From positions 7,946,804-8,010,803 of the forward strand of contig OX235277.1 of assembly GCA_944472155.2 (NCBI GenBank): DNA of 64,000 nt, in the 5' to 3' direction. Origin of the DNA: Trichobilharzia szidati. Its lineage: Eukaryota; Platyhelminthes; Trematoda; Strigeidida; Schistosomatidae. Below are positions 56,701 through 62,310 of this stretch, one piece after another (position 1 is the stretch's first letter; each line of letters begins with the position of its first letter). The notes under the pieces were generated by a model. The model saw only the letters and a list, made by a program, of their open reading frames with translations, had not been told where the DNA came from and ran no database searches. The position numbers were made by a program, and so were the translations under genes.

Positions 56701-58937
56701 AAGAATCGTCTAAAACGTGTATATGCGATAGTATGCATTGACGCATAGCACTGAACTGACTGAATGCATCAGATAAATTTTGGGGAAGTGTAAGACAAAA
56801 TCTATGAATTTATAGGCCAGTGTAGCAGTAGTGCTGGCTTGCTGGCTGGACGTGTTTCTTTTGTGCACGCAGACCTTCAGTTATTTTAAGCAGAATTGTA
56901 ATAGCCTCTGCTGTGTTTAGAGTATTCGGTATCTATCTAGACGTCTTTGGCAATTTATTTGGTACTCGATAGTGTTAGCTTTATGACGTGTTTTGATCAG
57001 GTGATGTATTTTTATCAAACTGTTGATGTGGATATATAGTACACGTTTATATCTAGTCACATCGGCAGGTGTTCTTGAAGACGAAAATGACATAAACTGC
57101 ATAGAGGAGAGGAACAGTTGAACTGATGGGTGGAAGTAATATTTTAATAGGTCTAACTAAATTTAACATTCAAGTGTTGGTTTGTAGGGATTTGATTTGA
57201 TTGCCGGTTACAGGATTTCATCATGAGCTGACATTGGTTAGAGAACCATTGAAAAACCAGCTGGGAGTACTGGACAGCTGTTTCCTCCTAGTTTGGGACT
57301 CTTCATCAGTGTGCACCCACCACAGGGGTTCGAACCCAGGACCTTCTGGTTACAAGGCTAGAGAGCTCGTAGACCATTAAGCCACTGGGACCCGATCCAA
57401 TGGCTAACCCATGAATTCTAACTTCTGCCAATTCAAGACATAGCGCGACCACTAGCCCATGTCTTCGGCGAGTATTTGTCCTCACACCCGACCTGTCGTA
57501 CCCTACTGGTCACGACTTCTCACTAGAACCCCGGTGGGTGCGTACTGCTGAAGAGTCCCAAACTAGAACGAAACAGCTGTCCAGTACTCCCAGCTGGTTG
57601 GTCTTCCAATGGTTCTCTAACCAATGTCAGCTCATGATGAAAATCCTGTAACCAATCAAACAAAAACCCTATTGATTTCATTTAGGAAGAAGTAATTTCA
57701 GTAGGTCTAACTAAATTTAACATTGTTGATACTTTTAAAACAATTAGTTCCCTTTATGAAACAATAAGAAGACGTAATTTGTCTGAATCGTGTAATGTGT
57801 ATTTGTGCAACACATTTCGAACAATCTGATCACGCACGGACTTGTCATAGGAATATATATGAAATTAGTAAAGAGTAAAGAGGTGAGAAAATAGACTACT
57901 TAGGTCAAGTTAAAAAGACATACTGAAGGTCAAAATAACAGTAAAGATTAATCACTACACCAAATAACAGAGGTAATACTACACCTACCCTGACTGGTAT
58001 CAAAACAAAGTTTACCAAGGAAGGTTTAGTGTTATAACGAATTGTTATTGAACGCATAAAGGTGGCTTAAACTTTCTAATTGCTAGGGCTTTCACAAACT
58101 TTAGGATACGTCCCAAACACGTTTTATAGATAGGTTTAAAAGATCTGTTAACATCAATTTTATGTCCTTCTTTATAATATGTTTCGCATTAGAAGAGCTA
58201 GGACTCCTGATCTCACCGTTAATAGGTTCTGAAGATTCCATTTGTTTTTGGAGCCATTTAGGAATATGCTCTGAAGCCAGCACTTACTTGCAGAGACCGA
58301 TGAGTCCTCCCTCCTATGTATGTGTGTCGACACGTACATTCAAACTGGTAAATACAGTGGGATGTGACATTATTTTTCGGATGTTCAAAGGGCTTAGATA
58401 GATATTTTGGCCTTACATTCTCTATTATTATGATATTAGCTGTATAGAAAAGTCTTTTTGACAGCAGCGTTCAGTCTTTGTCTAGTTATCAAGCTGCTTT
58501 GATGCCCCAGATAGGGTAGGTAGCTTGATGTACACGTATTTCTTAAGGGCGATACTGTTTAAACAGTATTAATCTTGTCAATAACAATAATTCTTTAACT
58601 ACCATGGATCGTTAACCGTAGAACTCGATGAAGAAAAAGAAGTTATTCAAAGGTATCACATTCCCTGTTCGCTAAACCTCAGTCTTTAAATATCTCAGTG
58701 AGTAATGAGCATCTCTGATCGTATTTTTTCTTTTTTTTGATTAATCTGTTTTTTGTGTTTTTGTCTCTACAGCATCAACTTGGTCTACGATTAGAGCATT
58801 TTCATTGTTTCAATCAAGATCAGACCAATTGTGGTCATTGTCATTTTGATACACACGGTCCAACGGTCGCCTATCGAGCATATTTCGCCTTAGCTGAGAA
58901 ATTAATACGGATAGATCAACCGAAGAGAGGATGTTAG
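35681..58937 (+). CDS. C11orf54: C11orf54-type ester hydrolase (DUF1907), nine exons
   Basis: Coding exons: 35681-35729, 35764-35862, 35910-35983, 36015-36116, 37190-37264, 48464-48550, 50405-50560, 54403-54516, 58773-58937. Together they make 921 nt, or 306 residues plus stop, against 315 in the human protein. Every intron is GT-AG and phases match (1, 1, then 0 throughout). Conserved blocks: VVECPDLT, DYLLPV, AIGAAAGPF, CEGKPG, NPVGLGG, LRLEHFHCF, GHCHFDT and the C-terminal IDQPK. Human C11orf54 binds Zn through three His and has ester hydrolase activity in vitro. Here the HxH is His261/His263, with His274 as the likely third ligand. The protein should be soluble, as no signal peptide or membrane segment is seen. 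The ATG at 35681 gives the full N-terminus. Exon 5 is the least conserved and least certain. No data on regulation. Confidence 0.93.
35764..35862 (+). CDS. C11orf54: C11orf54 homologue, coding exon 2
   Basis: Acceptor TTCTCTTAG. Encodes ALRDNLKSCFENVQ and VVECPDLTSSPYNLTLK. A 47-nt intron follows with a phase-1 junction inside a Gly codon. Confidence 0.92.
35910..35983 (+). CDS. C11orf54: C11orf54 homologue, coding exon 3
   Basis: Encodes LNGKGTICDVGSFDYLLPV and PKKDR. It is followed by a 31-nt intron (GTATGT ... GTGAAG). Reading through that intron gives a stop, so splicing is required. Confidence 0.9.
36015..36116 (+). CDS. C11orf54: C11orf54 homologue, coding exon 4
   Basis: Encodes HYDLLDVFKASNVNSG, then AIGAAAGPFFLTGSNSE, the Gly-rich block of the family. 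Donor GTAATT. A TAA lies in frame just upstream, so the acceptor must be the CGTGAAG at 36014. Confidence 0.9.
36320..36505 (+). mobile_element. SINE1, tRNA-like, in intron 4 of the C11orf54 homologue
   Basis: Second full copy: acceptor stem GTGCGTC/GACGCAC kept, A box TGGCATAGTGGTTAG, B box CGTTCGACC, then the same body (GGCTACCGATATCACATG, AATTCCATACTTG, TGTGGAATCAAACTG) and an ATCAAAAAAG tail. Same strand as the host gene. Confidence 0.82.
37190..37264 (+). CDS. C11orf54: C11orf54 homologue, coding exon 5
   Basis: TTTCTTTAG acceptor and GTTAGT donor bound 25 in-phase codons (MVINMASSNGTVTNNG onward). The segment aligns with a variable stretch of the family, so support is mainly the splice sites, phase and total length. 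Confidence 0.7.
37423..38520 (+). pseudogene. RTE-like LINE, 3' third of RT with C-terminal domain and 3' UTR
   Basis: Plus-strand relic with frame breaks: YVDDIITQGEE (catalytic YVDD), MVQDWTTSTPSLKIS, LGSCINPNWLIADKISSRI, LLYGCETWPLKV, then RWNDGVSNIEVKRLVLGKEG and a C-terminal block in which family copies read RWLGHVLRMP. A 3' UTR containing CGGTGCAAAGTTCT follows. The missing N-terminal RT and endonuclease indicate 5' truncation. It resembles the RTE-clade elements (SR2/Perere-3-like) known from schistosomes. It sits in intron 5. Confidence 0.82.
38821..39515 (-). pseudogene. RTE-like LINE 3' fragment
   Basis: Minus-strand copy of the same 3' end: LRWLGHVLRMPSHRLPRQ near 39240, then the 3' UTR and a CGAC-repeat tail at 38821-38838, tail type as expected for RTE elements. 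Confidence 0.8.
39541..40219. other. Intronic, no gene seen
   Basis: Includes a weak copy of the RTE 3'-terminal sequence near 39770-40060. Otherwise featureless. Confidence 0.4.
40287..40334 (-). ncRNA. PLE-type hammerhead relic, left arm of P1
   Basis: Minus strand: TTGATAA box, AGCTATTAGC region, GAGA in place of GAAA, then ACGTCAGT. Two core positions are changed, so probably inactive. Confidence 0.4.
40480..41060 (-). pseudogene. PLE C-terminal region with GIY-YIG endonuclease start
   Basis: Minus-strand pieces read FKTSDTHTTKQPCPY or, in the other frame, DQIPKDSLSNCVYKIKCLEC and DATYIGQTS, the typical entry into the GIY-YIG domain of Penelope-like reverse transcriptases. Sequence further down to about 40480 keeps the EH-type region in broken frames. 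RT is absent. Confidence 0.72.
41272..41316 (+). ncRNA. PLE-type hammerhead relic, right arm of P1
   Basis: Plus strand: TTGATAA, stem AGCTAC with ATAGC, GAAA, then CGTCAGTG, the arrangement of minimal type I hammerheads in PLE termini. Two bases of the CUGANGA box differ from consensus. Confidence 0.5.
41686..42936 (+). repeat. Palindrome arm 1 (1251 bp)
   Basis: Reverse complement of 43610-44858, essentially identical by eye apart from a 2-bp length difference probably in the TA tract. From the outside inward it holds an RTE 3' end (41692-41905, minus), an RTE-associated GC-richer region (about 41915-42365) that may be a 5' UTR, then AT-rich sequence with a TA microsatellite and a PLE terminal motif (ACAGCTAAGAAAATGAATTC in reverse). 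Confidence 0.92.
42841..42861. repeat. (TA)n microsatellite
   Basis: About ten TA units. Its mirror in the other arm is 43685-43704. Confidence 0.85.
42937..43609 (+). pseudogene. PLE GIY-YIG endonuclease relic P2, palindrome spacer
   Basis: Plus-strand frame to 43240: LKDKIPHLTTSMCIYQFTCC, AARYIGRSTRTLSKRIQQHY, then IEHLVNTNHSIS. It shows the paired Cys region, YIG, Arg-containing helix and Glu of a GIY-YIG nuclease, as in PLEs. The first Cys pair is degenerate (CCCAA). No RT. The remaining 370 bp of the spacer have no gene. Confidence 0.8.
43610..44858 (-). repeat. Palindrome arm 2 (1249 bp)
   Basis: Inverted copy of 41686-42936. All reading frames of arm 1 recur unchanged on the other strand. 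Confidence 0.92.
45058..45955 (-). mobile_element. Internally deleted RTE-like element
   Basis: On the minus strand 45955-45430 is GC-richer, non-coding sequence of the kind I would expect for an RTE 5' UTR (GGCGGAGGTGTTTTTTCACC, GGATGACAGTCTAGG). It passes directly into an RTE C-terminal frame at 45422-45075: LRWFGHVLRRPDDDLVKSVL, TWHGTVKADMECLGL, then LASDRRTWAAMIRDVHEAGS. The endonuclease and RT between them are missing. Confidence 0.6.
46080..46864 (-). pseudogene. Penelope-like element P3: RT fragment and GIY-YIG fragment
   Basis: Minus strand. 46864-46433 encodes SLDTKQLFTNVSLTQTVYH, a PLE RT motif, then ALEEGLHFFKEIFMQNGYLP. 46320-46080 is a decayed GIY-YIG domain that matches the 42947-43240 copy at GSIRSAVIEHLFNTGYCIS. 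RT before endonuclease is the PLE order. Much of the RT core is lost. Confidence 0.7.
46857..46965. repeat. Dispersed repeat R-C, inverted at 49735-49845
   Basis: Shares GTGTCCAATCAAAG, AGGACTAGACACATCAC and GACTGACTGATAGAATTCAG with the reverse complement of 49735-49845. A shorter piece lies at 49170-49215. It may be a PLE terminal region, because it abuts P3. Confidence 0.55.
46988..47175 (+). mobile_element. SINE3: tRNA-like head with downstream hammerhead
   Basis: A-box-like GCTACTCAATGGTAAC and B-box-like GGGTTTAAATCTC are spaced as in tRNA genes. A hammerhead-like fold at 47097-47152 follows. Single copy in this window, in intron 5. Sequence outside the ribozyme is unlike the other two ribozyme SINEs. 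Confidence 0.55.
47097..47152 (+). ncRNA. Hammerhead ribozyme of SINE3 (near-consensus)
   Basis: Stem I GCCTTGCT pairs with AGCAAGGC. The core box is CTGGTGA (one change from CUGANGA, with six extra bases before it). Stem II is GTGC-CAACTA-GCAC, then GAAA, then CCTAG and the cleavage triplet GTC at 47141-47143. The elements are in the right order and all three pairings fit, but the altered core box and insertion make activity doubtful. Confidence 0.55.
47560..48345 (-). pseudogene. RTE-like LINE 3' fragment
   Basis: Minus-strand relic: NWLPDGMVSDEIS region, ILLYGYETWPLEVEDMKRL, KWYNKMSNIKVRRRVLGKE, LRWLGHVLRIPDHHLPPRE, then the common 3' UTR ending at GTTGAAACC near 47580. Same family as 37423-38520. 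Frames are broken. Confidence 0.8.
48464..48550 (+). CDS. C11orf54: C11orf54 homologue, coding exon 6
   Basis: TTATTTTAG acceptor, GTAAGT donor, 29 codons ending in KFALLGQMFLCEGKPGP, strongly conserved with the family. It follows an intron of 11.2 kb. Confidence 0.93.
48607..48815 (-). mobile_element. Sm-alpha-type SINE with intact-looking hammerhead
   Basis: Minus strand: tRNA-like head with A box TGGTCTAGTGGATAACG and B box GGGGCTCGAGCCTC, then TCATCACTCACTG, then the hammerhead and the terminal CCACCAATT. This is the layout of the schistosome Sm-alpha repeats. Tail-to-tail partner at 48826-48962. Confidence 0.85.
48631..48681 (-). ncRNA. Hammerhead ribozyme, Sm-alpha type
   Basis: Minus strand: ATCCAG, core CTGACGA, stem II GTCTCAAATACGAC, core GAAA, then CGCGCTTTATC with cleavage after ATC (48640) and CTGGAT closing stem I. 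All invariant core bases are present. Sm-alpha hammerheads of this form are known to self-cleave. Confidence 0.85.
48826..48962 (+). mobile_element. Sm-alpha-type SINE, partial, decayed hammerhead
   Basis: Plus strand: B box CGTTCGAGCCTC, TCACTCACTG, then ATCCAG, TTGACGA (first core base changed), stem II TTCCCAAATAGGAC, GAAA and CTTGGATTCC. It lacks the first half of the tRNA-like head. Confidence 0.8.
49255..49640 (-). pseudogene. RTE-like LINE C-terminal fragment, second subfamily
   Basis: Minus-strand frame: GRKWRCIRHTLRKSSNNIV, RSYGEERMRDYGQSRDQLKG, ENRTKWRRGVE. Related copies at 59232-59640 (-), 60063-60480 (-) and the end of 62530-63790 (+). Confidence 0.7.
49641..50404. other. Intron 6, remainder
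   Basis: Repeat R-C at 49735-49845, a CA microsatellite near 50130-50145, otherwise no gene. Confidence 0.5.
50405..50560 (+). CDS. C11orf54: C11orf54 homologue, coding exon 7
   Basis: Acceptor CACCCACAG, donor GTAAGT, 52 codons: VIELIVSGRLKEGKFD, AMIREALHARYSTAKNPVG, then GLGGVIVQEKGKSFYHVL. The NPVGLGG block aligns with NKPIGMGG of the human protein. Confidence 0.94.
50638..50990 (-). mobile_element. SINE2 (tRNA-Thr-like, ribozyme-bearing), copy a
   Basis: Minus strand: tRNA-like head with GGTCCCAGTGGCTGATG, CTTGTAACCAGAAGG and GGGTTCGAACCC, then a degenerate hammerhead (50690-50745) and the 3' end TCAGCCCATGATGAAATTC. A 5' part of about 180 bp (to about 50985) precedes the tRNA-like head. 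Confidence 0.75.
50986..51228 (-). mobile_element. SINE2 copy b with inverted 3' terminus
   Basis: The minus-strand copy has its 3' terminus at 50986-51020 (AAATCCCTACTAAAACCAAT) and runs to the tRNA-like head near 51182. There the same terminus reappears in plus orientation (51190-51225, AATCAAACAAAATCCCTAC). The ribozyme keeps CTGATGA and GAAA, but the cleavage triplet is GCC. Confidence 0.7.
51229..51639. other. No gene seen
   Basis: AT-rich intronic sequence. Confidence 0.4.
51640..52190 (+). pseudogene. RTE-like LINE, central RT relic
   Basis: Plus-strand decayed RT: DFGKAYDSASREVVTWGLPQ corresponds to the DFEKAFDSVD box. Later traces of the palm and of the KTEVM-type segment occur with many stops. 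Confidence 0.6.
52200..52620 (-). repeat. RTE-like LINE 3' UTR fragment
   Basis: Minus-strand copy of the terminal part shared with 38821-39515 and 47560-48345, including the GCAAAGTTCTATGTTGAATC end. A GAGA microsatellite lies at 52318-52331. Confidence 0.7.
52621..53219. other. No gene seen
   Basis: Contains RTE-like degraded sequence near 52790-52990 but no firm feature. Confidence 0.4.
53220..53799 (+). pseudogene. Unidentified decayed coding sequence in intron 7
   Basis: Three consecutive plus-strand frames, linked by frame shifts, with protein-like composition: LLSNGILSDTFNWVSGADG, then FRFYFVGFGSEVMVKRDRQG, then VDTVGSPKETFESLSSGEIM and KAPPGVWPVVAEDRLLVG. I do not recognise it. It could be a retroposed host gene, an unknown transposon ORF, or chance. 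Confidence 0.35.
53800..54402. other. No gene; short match to palindrome arm
   Basis: A block near 54210-54245 (CTCGTGTGCTTTCGGA) resembles the palindrome arms at 42340-42365. Otherwise nothing. Confidence 0.4.
54403..54516 (+). CDS. C11orf54: C11orf54 homologue, coding exon 8
   Basis: Acceptor ATTAAAG, donor GTAAGT, 38 codons: PEFAQEPLDSGDKVRNW, IKMFEMDSPVISVGI, AVSHDP. Human equivalent begins PAEFSSCPL and ends VSRDP. Confidence 0.94.
54555..55475. mobile_element. Penelope-like element P4 in fold-back form
   Basis: Arms 54555-54730 and 55285-55475 are inverted copies with some divergence (CTCTGAAGATGATTTTGTCG, AGCCACTTC, ACCACT blocks). Between them is a plus-strand GIY-YIG relic. Confidence 0.72.
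54735..55090 (+). pseudogene. PLE GIY-YIG endonuclease relic P4
   Basis: FTCSWGASYIGCTERMLSKC, then ISEHYPEWLTKGQ followed by a stop, ILEHLVNPGHVAPTESSF and KIIHKV. Typical Cys pair, YIG and EHL segments. RT absent. Confidence 0.75.
55600..55840 (-). mobile_element. SINE2 5' part
   Basis: Minus-strand copy of the SINE2 5' region and tRNA-like head (TCACTAGCGACTGCCC type region, then GGTCTAAGAGCTTGCC). The ribozyme half is missing or replaced. Confidence 0.6.
55841..56164. other. No gene seen
   Basis: AT-rich intronic sequence. Confidence 0.4.
56165..56255 (-). mobile_element. Sm-alpha SINE 3' part, decayed hammerhead
   Basis: Minus strand: GTGACGAGTCCCAAATAGGA, CGAAAT, then TAGTGGATTCC and the CCACTAATT end. 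The first core base is changed (GTGACGA), so it is probably inactive. It is the inverted partner of 56315-56625. Confidence 0.75.
56315..56625 (+). mobile_element. Sm-alpha SINE with expanded TCAC tract
   Basis: A box TGGTCTAGTGGATAAAG, B box GAGTTCGAGCCTC, then the TCAC tract at 56401-56528, then ATCCAG, ATGATGA, GTCCTAGGTAGGAC, GAAA and the CCACCAATTG end. The first core base is A instead of C. Confidence 0.85.
56401..56528 (+). repeat. (TCAC)32 microsatellite inside Sm-alpha SINE
   Basis: 128 bp of perfect TCAC units. The same position in the 48-kb copies has only about two units, so the tract expanded within this copy. Confidence 0.95.
56640..57175. other. No gene seen
   Basis: AT-rich intronic sequence. 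Confidence 0.4.
57180..57530 (-). mobile_element. SINE2 copy c, near full-length
   Basis: Minus strand from 57530: 5' region, tRNA-like head (GGTCCCAGTGGCTTAATGG, CTTGTAACCAGAAGG, GGGTTCGAACCC), ribozyme (CTGATGA, GTCCCAAACTAGGAG, GAAACAGCTGTC, CAGTAC) and the TCAGCTCATGATGAAATCC end. An inverted partial copy follows directly at 57531. Confidence 0.82.
57531..57668 (+). mobile_element. SINE2 copy d, ribozyme and 3' end
   Basis: Plus-strand partial copy starting just before the ribozyme. It ends in TCAGCTCATGATG, then AATCCTGTAACCAATC. It forms a fold-back with copy c. Confidence 0.8.
57542..57587 (+). ncRNA. Hammerhead ribozyme of SINE2, best-preserved copy
   Basis: Stem I GTACTG pairs with CAGTAC. 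Then core CTGAAGA (fits CUGANGA), stem II GTCC-CAAACTA-GAAC (one mismatch), GAAA, CAGCTGTC with cleavage after GTC at 57581. Other copies have a stronger GTCC/GGAC stem II but A for the first core C. Confidence 0.75.
57870..58020 (-). repeat. PLE terminal fragment related to P1
   Basis: AATAGACTACTTAGGTCAAG, AGACATACTGAAGGTCAAAA and a later ACCAAATAACAGAGGTAATA block match the reverse complement of about 41090-41220. Confidence 0.65.
58021..58772. other. Intron 8, remainder
   Basis: No gene or recognised repeat. The end carries a T-rich tract before the exon 9 acceptor. Confidence 0.5.
58773..58937 (+). CDS. C11orf54: C11orf54 homologue, coding exon 9 with zinc-site histidines
   Basis: Acceptor TTGTCTCTACAG. 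Encodes LRLEHFHCFNQ, NCGHCHFDTHGP and the C-terminal LIRIDQPKRGC, then TAG. It carries the metal-binding His cluster. The spacing between the second and third His is one residue longer than in human. Confidence 0.96.
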   Translation, partial: HQLGLRLEHFHCFNQDQTNCGHCHFDTHGPTVAYRAYFALAEKLIRIDQPKRGC

Positions 58938-59231
58938 ACGGAGAAAACAAAAGGGTTGTGTCTAGTTCTGTGTTTTTATACAGGTTTATTTATATTTATG
59001 TTGTATGCAATAGGACAAGATTGTATGATGTATTTGTGTACACCCTACTGTGATCGATCTCTTGATCTGGATAATTTTAGTGTTTTGATTGCCTTTTTCT
59101 CTTTTTTTTTACTTGATCCTAGTTTATCTTATTTGAATAATGATTCATATCTGTTCTAGTGATGTGTATGGAATTAGTTTATGTACTTGCTTATTTACGT
59201 ATGACAAATGAATATTTATTAAAAAAAAAAG
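58938..59231 (+). other. 3' flank of the C11orf54 homologue, probable 3' UTR
   Basis: AT-rich. No canonical AATAAA is clear. An A-rich stretch lies at 59220-59230. Confidence 0.4.
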
Positions 59232-59640
59232 ACGTTGTTCATTATTGTTAATATTATTCCCTTGGGTTCCGAATAGAATATAAGGGGTCAGCAGCACATC
59301 TCCGTTTCCACTGTGGTATGTACTGGCTTTTATTCTGGCTACCTCCATGGTCGCCCATACGCTCTTTCATTCCTTCCTGACGCCGATCTCTTCACCTTGT
59401 CATCCTTGGATGCACACCCGACTGGTCGTTTGCCATATGGATTCCACTCGTGAGTGTCTATCTAGGATGTGATTTCACTCCGTGGTGGTCTCCTCAACGT
59501 GGGTCCGATCCAACAGTTGTTAGGTGATAAGTTCTTGGTTGGTTCATCTCCAGAGTTCGTTGTTGCTAATTCTTTCTAGCTGGCCGGCCATCTGATCTTC
59601 CGTATATGGAGCCAGCGAAGAAGGCGGTTTTTCGTGACGC
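59232..59640 (-). repeat. RTE-like LINE C-terminal/3' fragment, second subfamily
   Basis: Same organisation as 49255-49640 (TATTCCCTTGGGTTCCGAAT start, CATCCTTGGATGCACACCC), too decayed for a continuous frame. Confidence 0.6.
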
Positions 59641-60062
59641 ACGTGTCAAGTTTGTTAACCACATAATAAAATCACTGATATGGCGTTAATGTTGAAAAAT
59701 CCGTATCTTCTTCTTTATTTTTGAGTACAGTTGGTTTCCACACTGATGATTTCAGATTGATGCGGGTCTGTCGTCCTTTTTGTGTTCGTGGTGCGTGCCA
59801 CCTTCACCTGAAAAGACACTATCTAGATAAGTGAGAGAAGTGACACAATTCAAATTTATCCCTTTTGGTGATAGTGGTTGGTTGGTTAAGTAACTCCATC
59901 AGCTATCTCTTCTCGTCTCGTTAACGATCCCACGCCGGAAATTCACTGTAATTGCTACAGAAACTTCAAAAAAATATGAAATGGTCGTAGAAAATGTCAA
60001 CAAATACGGTTTGGCTACTAATGTCAGTTGATAATACTACCTAGCTATTTGCATATTTGGAA

Positions 60063-60480
60063 TTTTATTATTGTTATTATTGTTCCTTTGGGCTCCGAGT
60101 TGAACATAGGCCTTCAATGGCACATCTTCACCTCGTCCTATATTCTGCGGTCCTCTTTAGCTGATCCCACGAGTGCCCATAGTGTCTGTTCTCTCCATCG
60201 CATGATCTCCTCTATGTCACTCTCGGTCAAACACCCAACTGATCGTTTGCTGTTGGGGTTTCACTCGAGAGATGGTTTGCATTGAGTGCGATGTCATTCG
60301 CTGGTTTCATCAGTGTGTGTCCAATGCACCCCCATTTACTTCGGGATATTCATTGAGCAATAAGTTCTTGATTGGTTTATTCCCATAGTTTTTTGTTATT
60401 GATTCTCTCTAGCCATTCGACTTTCAATATGGAACTAGGGAAATGAGCAGCTGTTGATAAAGGTCTTCAGTAGCCTGTTT
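60063..60480 (-). repeat. RTE-like LINE C-terminal/3' fragment, second subfamily
   Basis: Matches 49255-49640 through CTTTAGCTGATCCCACGAGT and ATGATCTCCTCTATGTCACT. Confidence 0.65.
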
Positions 60481-60691
60481 TGAATGCTTTCCGTGACGTG
60501 AACGTCAAGTTTTGACTTGACATTGGGGTTGAAAATCCGAATATATTGTTCTTTATTTTCAGTGGAGAAAATTTCCAAACAATATACCAGGAAGCAGATT
60601 GGTAAATTGTGAACCATTCCTATGTGATTGATAGTACTCAAGAAAAATGCTTATTATTAGAATTGGTAAGATTTAGGAATAGAAATATTGA

Positions 60692-60878
60692 TCTTCAAGT
60701 ATTGGTTTTGTAGGGATTTTGTTTGATTGCATGGAGGATTTCATCATGAGCTGACATCAGTTAGAGAACCATTGGGAAACCTACCAGGGAGTACTGGACA
60801 GCTTTTTCGTCCTAGACTCTTCATCAGTATGCACCTTCCGTGCAATCAAACAAAATCCCTACAAAACCAATACTTGGA
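60692..60878 (-). mobile_element. SINE2 copy e, 3' half, with inverted terminus
   Basis: Minus strand: ACTGATGAAGAGTCTAGGAC, GAAAAAGCTGTC, CAGTAC, TCAGCTCATGATGAAATCC, then the AAATCCCTACAAAACCAATA terminus at 60692-60720. The terminus reappears inverted at 60843-60877. The ribozyme loop of stem II is deleted. Confidence 0.75.
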
Positions 60879-61230
60879 AATTATTCTGATGCTCACTAGT
60901 GACTGGCCATATTCAGGTAGGCAGTTACCTGGGGTTCTAGTGGGAAGGGTACAGCAGGTCAGGCGTGAGGACAAATACTTGCCGAAGACATTGGCTAGTG
61001 GTCGCGCTATGTCGTGAATTGGCAGAAGTTAGACTTCAAGGACCATTGGATCTGGTCCCAGTGGCTCAATGGTCTACGAGCTCTCCTTGTAACCTGACTT
61101 CGAAGTCTGGCGGCGGGTGCGTACCGATGAAGAGTCTCAAACTAGGACGAAACAGGTGTCCAGTACTCCCAGCTGGTTTTCCAATGGTTCTCTAACCAAT
61201 GTCAGCTCATAATGAAATCCCCCATGCAAT
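60879..61230 (+). mobile_element. SINE2 copy f, near full-length
   Basis: Plus strand: 5' region from CTCACTAGTGACTGGCC, tRNA-like head GGTCCCAGTGGCTCAATGG with CTTGTAACCTG, then the ribozyme (CGATGAAGAGTCTCAAAC, TAGGAC, GAAACAGGTGTC, CAGTAC) and the ATGAAATCCCCC end. Confidence 0.8.
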
Positions 61231-61499
61231 CAAATATTGATCTCATTGAACAAAGGATATAACAAGTTGGTTTCTGTTTCTCGGATTCTCACCAACATCT
61301 CACAACCTTAACACTATATCAAATTATAAGTTACACAGTGGTGTCTGAATATGCTTGTATCACAGTGATATTGTATTATTGACAGTATAAGCAAGATTAT
61401 TCCGAAATAGCATGTAAGTGGACAAATTATTCAGTGTTAAAAAGGCGCTAACTATTCTTATAATTGAAACAAAATCAAAGTAGCCCCCAAGGTACCAAC

Positions 61500-62310
61500 A
61501 GTTCTTGAAAAGGCCTTATTCTTATAAATGCAGTTCCTCGTTTGACAACATCAGCGAGATACTAACACAACGCCTTAGAAATGCGGTAAAGCGAAGAGCA
61601 TTCCCTGCTGCTGAATTGCGCTGTGTCTTCAAAACCACACCCCTATTTCGCGTTCGGGAGTAAAAGACAAACTGCCTAATTTCGCCTCTTCTATGCGTGT
61701 GTATCTGCCAATTTAACTGCTCCTGTGGAGTGAGGCAGTTAGAATAGCGCTATATGAATAGATTTTGTTTGTCCTTTGCTTAACCACCAGGCAGGGTGAT
61801 GTTCAGAAATCCGACGAGAAACACGCTTAATTGTACGGCCTATCTATCTCATCTTGTGGATACAGAATACAAGATTGATGTTAACAACGCAGCTTTCAGA
61901 GTCATTTACCGCATACCAACAAATCTTAACTTCACCTTAAGAGTTCGTTTAGTACATAATGCTGAGACCGTTGGGATCCATATTAAGAAGCCTAGTTTAT
62001 GTGTCCGAAACAAGTTAGTTTATACACTGTCCTTACCTTGGCCATCTATGTTTGAATGATCCTCGATTTTTTGCAGAAATTTCCTTAATTTTAGTTGATA
62101 TTCTATTCGCTATGATATTTTTATTCTTATTATAATTTATGCATCTTCAATGAACTGTAATTCCGTTGTGATCTTACTTTACAAATAGATATTTAAAAAA
62201 AACACTAATATTGTTATGGACCACTATTCTAGAATATTCTATGTATATAAACATGCATATATAATTGTATAGCCAGAAGAGGAGGAAATTATCGAAAAGG
62301 ATATTCTTTG
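61500..62310 (+). pseudogene. Penelope-like element P5: C-terminal and GIY-YIG relic
   Basis: Plus strand in broken frames: TQRLRNAVKRRAFPAAELRC, VFKTTPLFRVRE, a CICQFNCSCG region, then AYLSHLVDTEYKIDVNNAAF and RVIYRIPTNLN. The terminal motif TATAGCCAGAAGAGGAGG with ATCGAAAAGG lies at 62268-62310. Confidence 0.68.

Noticed and set aside
59210..59231. Polyadenylation site of the C11orf54 homologue
   Set aside because: The A-rich run is genomic and no AATAAA-type signal lies at the right distance, so the transcript end is left open.
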